This document shows positions 61,035 to 64,000 of a stretch of 64,000 nucleotides of DNA, piece by piece. Under the pieces are notes generated by a model. The model searched no databases. It saw only the letters and a program-made list of their open reading frames with translations, and was not told the DNA's origin. Source of the stretch: Caenorhabditis elegans (Eukaryota; Nematoda; Chromadorea; Rhabditida; Rhabditidae); contig NC_003282.8 in NCBI RefSeq assembly GCF_000002985.6, forward strand, positions 7,812,001-7,876,000. The letters are read 5' to 3'. The translations under genes were made by a program, and so were the position numbers. Numbering within the stretch: position 1 is the stretch's first letter; each line of letters opens with the position of its first letter.

Positions 61035-62104
61035 ACTTGGATTTTTTGAAATAAAGGTTTTGAATAGTATCTTATAGTTGTTTCTTGTTGTGTGATCGTT
61101 TCCAGATACTTTTCATGGAAGTGCAAGAGTCTGTATAATAGTGGCAGTTAAAAAATATGCACACAATTAAAATTCCATACTCTGGCAAGACGATTTGTAG
61201 TTGTTCTTTTTAATGTTAACCTCTTCCTTCTTCATGCAGCTGTTGATTTTGACAAAACATTGCTAATTCTAAAAAAAAAAAACTTCCCACACCGTCTTTC
61301 CATTATTGGGGGAGAAACAATTATTCATTGCTATATTTTGTGAATAATACTTCAAAATAAATAATTTATTTAAATAATCAAGAAGTTATGAATGTCCTGC
61401 TGAACAAATGCTCTGCTGAACAGAAATGTGTCTAAAAATTATTTGGTATTTACTTGTGTATTATACCCCGCCATTTTAAAAATTAATTAAATTTCCATTC
61501 CATGAAGATGTTGTTTCGATGATTTTTGAAGAGAATATAACCAGTGAAACTAAACTTTTGAAAGAACAAAGAACAAAATAATATTTGAAAAAAAAACCGA
61601 ATACAAATTAATCAAGCATAAAATATTCCTTTTCTAAAACTTTGTTTAAATAAGCATTTTTGCAAATCTGGTTATTAGACTAAATGTGAGTCACTATTCA
61701 TAACACAATTGTATGTTCGGCTCGTTGTGCACAAATCCTTCACTTTCACTGCTTAAATCTTGATTATCTTGAACGAAAATATTTCCTAATGTAAAAATTA
61801 TTTTAAATATGTTGCGTCTGCGCCCCTTCCAAAATTGCAATTTATGGGTATTCTGCAAAGTTGATCCTTTTGTTTTTTCTTGTTTCTCACGGAATACGTA
61901 ACCATTTTTCTTCCTTTTGGATAAAAATCACTGAAGTTTGCTACCTAATGTCAAAATAAATATACATTTTCAAGATGTTTGGTTCAGCTGAAATGAACTT
62001 AATAAATACATAGGTGGTGTAGTCGAATTTTTTTATTGGTTTATTAGACTCAAAAGTGTCTGAAAACACCGAATTTAATAATGAAACTTCTTGAAAACTT
62101 CTAA
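61035..62104. other. Intergenic region after kin-26, no gene seen
   Basis: AT-rich with the kin-26 3' UTR at its start. No ORF or hairpin that I can support before the repeat at 62105. Confidence 0.6.
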
Positions 62105-62356
62105 AAAAAAGTTATGACGCCTCAAAAATTTATTTTTTTGAAATCGCAGTCAATTTTTGAGTATACAATGTAATTATCTTGCGTTTTCAACTTCGTTTAG
62201 GTATTTTAAAGTCGATTGACTGTGAGATTTTTAAATTTTTTAAAACCTATTCTCGCCGTCAATCGACTTTAAAAAATAAAGCTCAGCTGACAAAATAAAC
62301 GAGTTTAAAAAAACATTCAAAAGTCAAGACAATAAGGTTTTTTTTAAATTTTCATA
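62105..62356. repeat. 252-bp direct repeat, left copy
   Basis: From AAAAAAGTTATGACGCC to AAATTTTCATA. Near-identical to 63327-63577: by eye three substitutions and one T-run length change. Contains a 17-bp inverted pair, TTTTAAAGTCGATTGAC (about 62210) and its exact complement (about 62259). Confidence 0.9.
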
Positions 62357-63326
62357 CTTACTTAGGATACTTAGACGATCCGTTCTTCAGGAATTCGTGG
62401 TATTCCTGCGGATCACAGCAAACCATTCTTTTCGGTCCTTGGCTATAGTGGACCAGGGGGTGATGACTTCTCCGTCTGCGTCACGAGTGGTGATCTCCTT
62501 TCGCAGCGAATCAGCCCATCGCATCGGCGGCCTTCCAACAGGCCTTTTCCATCCATATGGGCGCCATTCTGTCATCAACGTGGTCCATCTTCCGTCTTTC
62601 CTTCTCGCAACGTGTCCAGCCCATCCTAGCTTCCTCTTTTTCACGAAATTGAGCGGATCCCTGACTAGAGACATCGTACGAATGTCTTCTCGATGGAGAT
62701 CTCGCTCTCGTTGTTGGGTGAGTGTTATCCCAACAAGCCGTCTTTCTAGGGAGGCATGTGTGATTCGTACTCGTTCGGATAGAGCTTTGGTGAATGTCCA
62801 GGCTTCTGAACCGTAGGTGAGCGCTGGAAGGACAATTGAGTCGAACAGAGTCGCACGAATCTTCTTGTCGGTGATGGAGTCGGTGGTGTTCTTGATTCCA
62901 TTGAATGCAGCCCAGGCTGCTCTACGTCTTCTGTGGATTTCCGGCATCAAGTTGTTTTGGGCGTTGATTTGACGACCGAGGTAGATGTACTCGTCGACGT
63001 CGTCGAGCTGGGTGTTGGGGGAAGGGCTACCGAAGTAGACTTTACTGGGGTCAGCGAATCGGTTTCGCAAGACTTTCGTCTTCCCAGTATTGATCTCGAG
63101 ACCTACTTCAGAGCATTTTTGTACGAGTTCTTGGAGCATTTTGCTGGCAGTATTCGGATGATTGGCGATGAGCACAATATCGTCATCAAATCTAAGGTTC
63201 GTTAGATTTCTGCCATTCACTCTCATTCCAGGGATCGTATCGTAATCCTCAGCTTCTCCTTTCAATTCAATCCAGGAAAGCTTTCGGAAAACGTGTTCGA
63301 GGCAAGCGGAGAAAAGATTCGGAGAG
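62357..63326 (-). mobile_element. 5'-truncated RTE-type non-LTR retrotransposon
   Basis: 970 bp between two direct repeats. On minus, an open frame runs from the junction near 63325 to a stop at 62387-62389, about 313 codons without a break. It starts inside the reverse transcriptase, SPNLFSACLEHVFRKLSW (the segment after the QGD motif), then NLRFDDDIVLIA (the catalytic box, FDDD), GLEINTGKTK, the thumb region and a C-terminal domain ending VIRRNTTNS. Beyond the stop, a short tail reads TAAGTATCCTAAGTAAGT, a simple-repeat-like 3' end as in RTE elements. The endonuclease and N-terminal RT are missing, so it is not autonomous. The intact frame and near-identical flanks suggest recent insertion. 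Confidence 0.88.
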
Positions 63327-63577
63327 AAAAAAGTTATGACGCCTCAAAAATTTATTTTTTTGAAATCGCAGTCAATTTTTGAGTATACAATGTAATCATC
63401 TTGCGTTTTCAACTTCGTTTAGGTATTTTAAAGTCGATGGACTGTGAGATTTTTAAATTTTTTAAAACCTATTCTCGCCGTCAATCGACTTTAAAAAATA
63501 AAGCTCAGCTGACAAAATAAACGAGTTTAAAAAAACATTCAAAAGTCAAGACAATAAGCTTTTTTTAAATTTTCATA
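63327..63577. repeat. 252-bp direct repeat, right copy
   Basis: Right-hand partner of 62105-62356; differs at about three positions (for example the inverted arm reads GTCGATGGAC). The two copies bracket the retrotransposon exactly, with no spacer. Confidence 0.9.
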
Positions 63578-63751
63578 AAATTGTCAAATTCAAAGAACTT
63601 ATTTAGTCCTAAAATTAATCTAAAATGTTCAACTGTCATAGTAAAATATTTCAAAATTTTTAAATTTCCAGCCAAATGTGGCACTTGCTCAGGTTTTACT
63701 GTAAATGATAAAAAACAAAAAAGAGCCAAATACAAGAATTTATTCAATCAT

Positions 63752-64000
63752 TTAGTTCTTCGACATTCCCTTTGGAAGCTTCACATTAGACTTCTTGCGA
63801 CGAGCAGTTGTTTTCGTAGTTACAGAGTTCATTAGGAGAAGCTGAAATAAAAGTATATATTAGAATTAATAAGATTTTCGAAACAACCTCCTCTGCCTCT
63901 TTCTTCGCTATGGCTGTAAAATTGGGGCGAGGAGTTTCAGTGACACGTTGTAGGATTTCAGCAATTTCAGCCATTGATGGACGATCATTCGGATTTTCAG
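63752..64000 (-). CDS. C-terminus of a protein (probably tyrosine) kinase, cut by window edge
   Basis: Two exons, 63888-64000 (open at the edge) and 63752-63841, join in frame. The first starts ENPNDRPSMAEIAEILQRV, the conserved DRPSM arginine region of the last kinase helix, where FES/FER-type kinases read similarly. A Lys/Arg-rich tail follows (TTARRKKSNVKLPKGMSKN) and the stop TAA. Minus AATAAA is at 63739-63744, only about 10 bases after the stop, so the 3' UTR is very short. It converges on kin-26, and is perhaps a paralogue of it; the catalytic part is outside the window. Confidence 0.75.

Noticed and set aside
62105-63577. Flanking 252-bp copies as LTRs
   Set aside because: The insert encodes a non-LTR (RTE-type) reverse transcriptase, and there is no primer-binding site, polypurine tract, protease or integrase.

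Overview
This is nuclear DNA of a Caenorhabditis nematode, almost certainly C. elegans chromosome IV. It is AT-rich, with short introns, TTTTCAG acceptors, trans-splice acceptors a few bases before start codons, and overlapping convergent 3' ends. The gene set matches what I recall of that chromosome (cosmids C33H5, T14A8, C06A6, T06C10): zgpa-1, cdgs-1, ric-3, an aminoacylase, mvb-12, an ERp44-like gene, mir-83, flp-10 and kin-26. The mature miR-83 sequence matches my memory of it exactly. Gene names are from memory. Exon structures were worked out by hand; for all complete genes every junction keeps the reading frame.

Layout: 1-3733, a minus-strand pair in probable operon order, cdgs-1 then zgpa-1 (cut by the window edge). 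6263-8746, ric-3 on plus. 9763-10613, a small secreted Ser/Glu-rich protein on minus that may be a chondroitin proteoglycan core. 14470-17288, an M20 aminoacylase on minus, divergent from mvb-12 (18573-20244, plus). mvb-12 converges on an ERp44-like thioredoxin gene (20492-22672, minus). 25373-26493, an unrecognised 340-residue protein on minus. About 29645-29714, the mir-83 hairpin on plus. 34642-41921, a 666-residue MADF-like/AT-hook nuclear protein on plus with very large introns. 41922-56929, about 15 kb without a convincing gene. 56930-57627, flp-10. 58865-61034, kin-26 (SH2 plus tyrosine kinase). 62105-63577, a 5'-truncated RTE-type retrotransposon between two ~252-bp direct repeats. 63752-64000, the last exons of another protein kinase on minus.

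The genes do not form one pathway. They include phospholipid synthesis (cdgs-1), ER folding and assembly (ric-3, ERp44-like), ESCRT-I sorting (mvb-12), N-acyl amino-acid hydrolysis, neuropeptide signalling (flp-10), tyrosine phosphorylation (kin-26) and post-transcriptional control (mir-83). I see no prokaryotic-style system, CRISPR array, rRNA or tRNA. The signals least explained by the gene list are non-coding: a recurring CTCCGCCC/GGGCGGAG octamer, three exact TGCCACGTCA sites in the gene-poor stretch before flp-10, a GC-rich island with paired GC boxes before the MADF gene, two foldback repeat families, and the long direct repeats around the RTE fragment.
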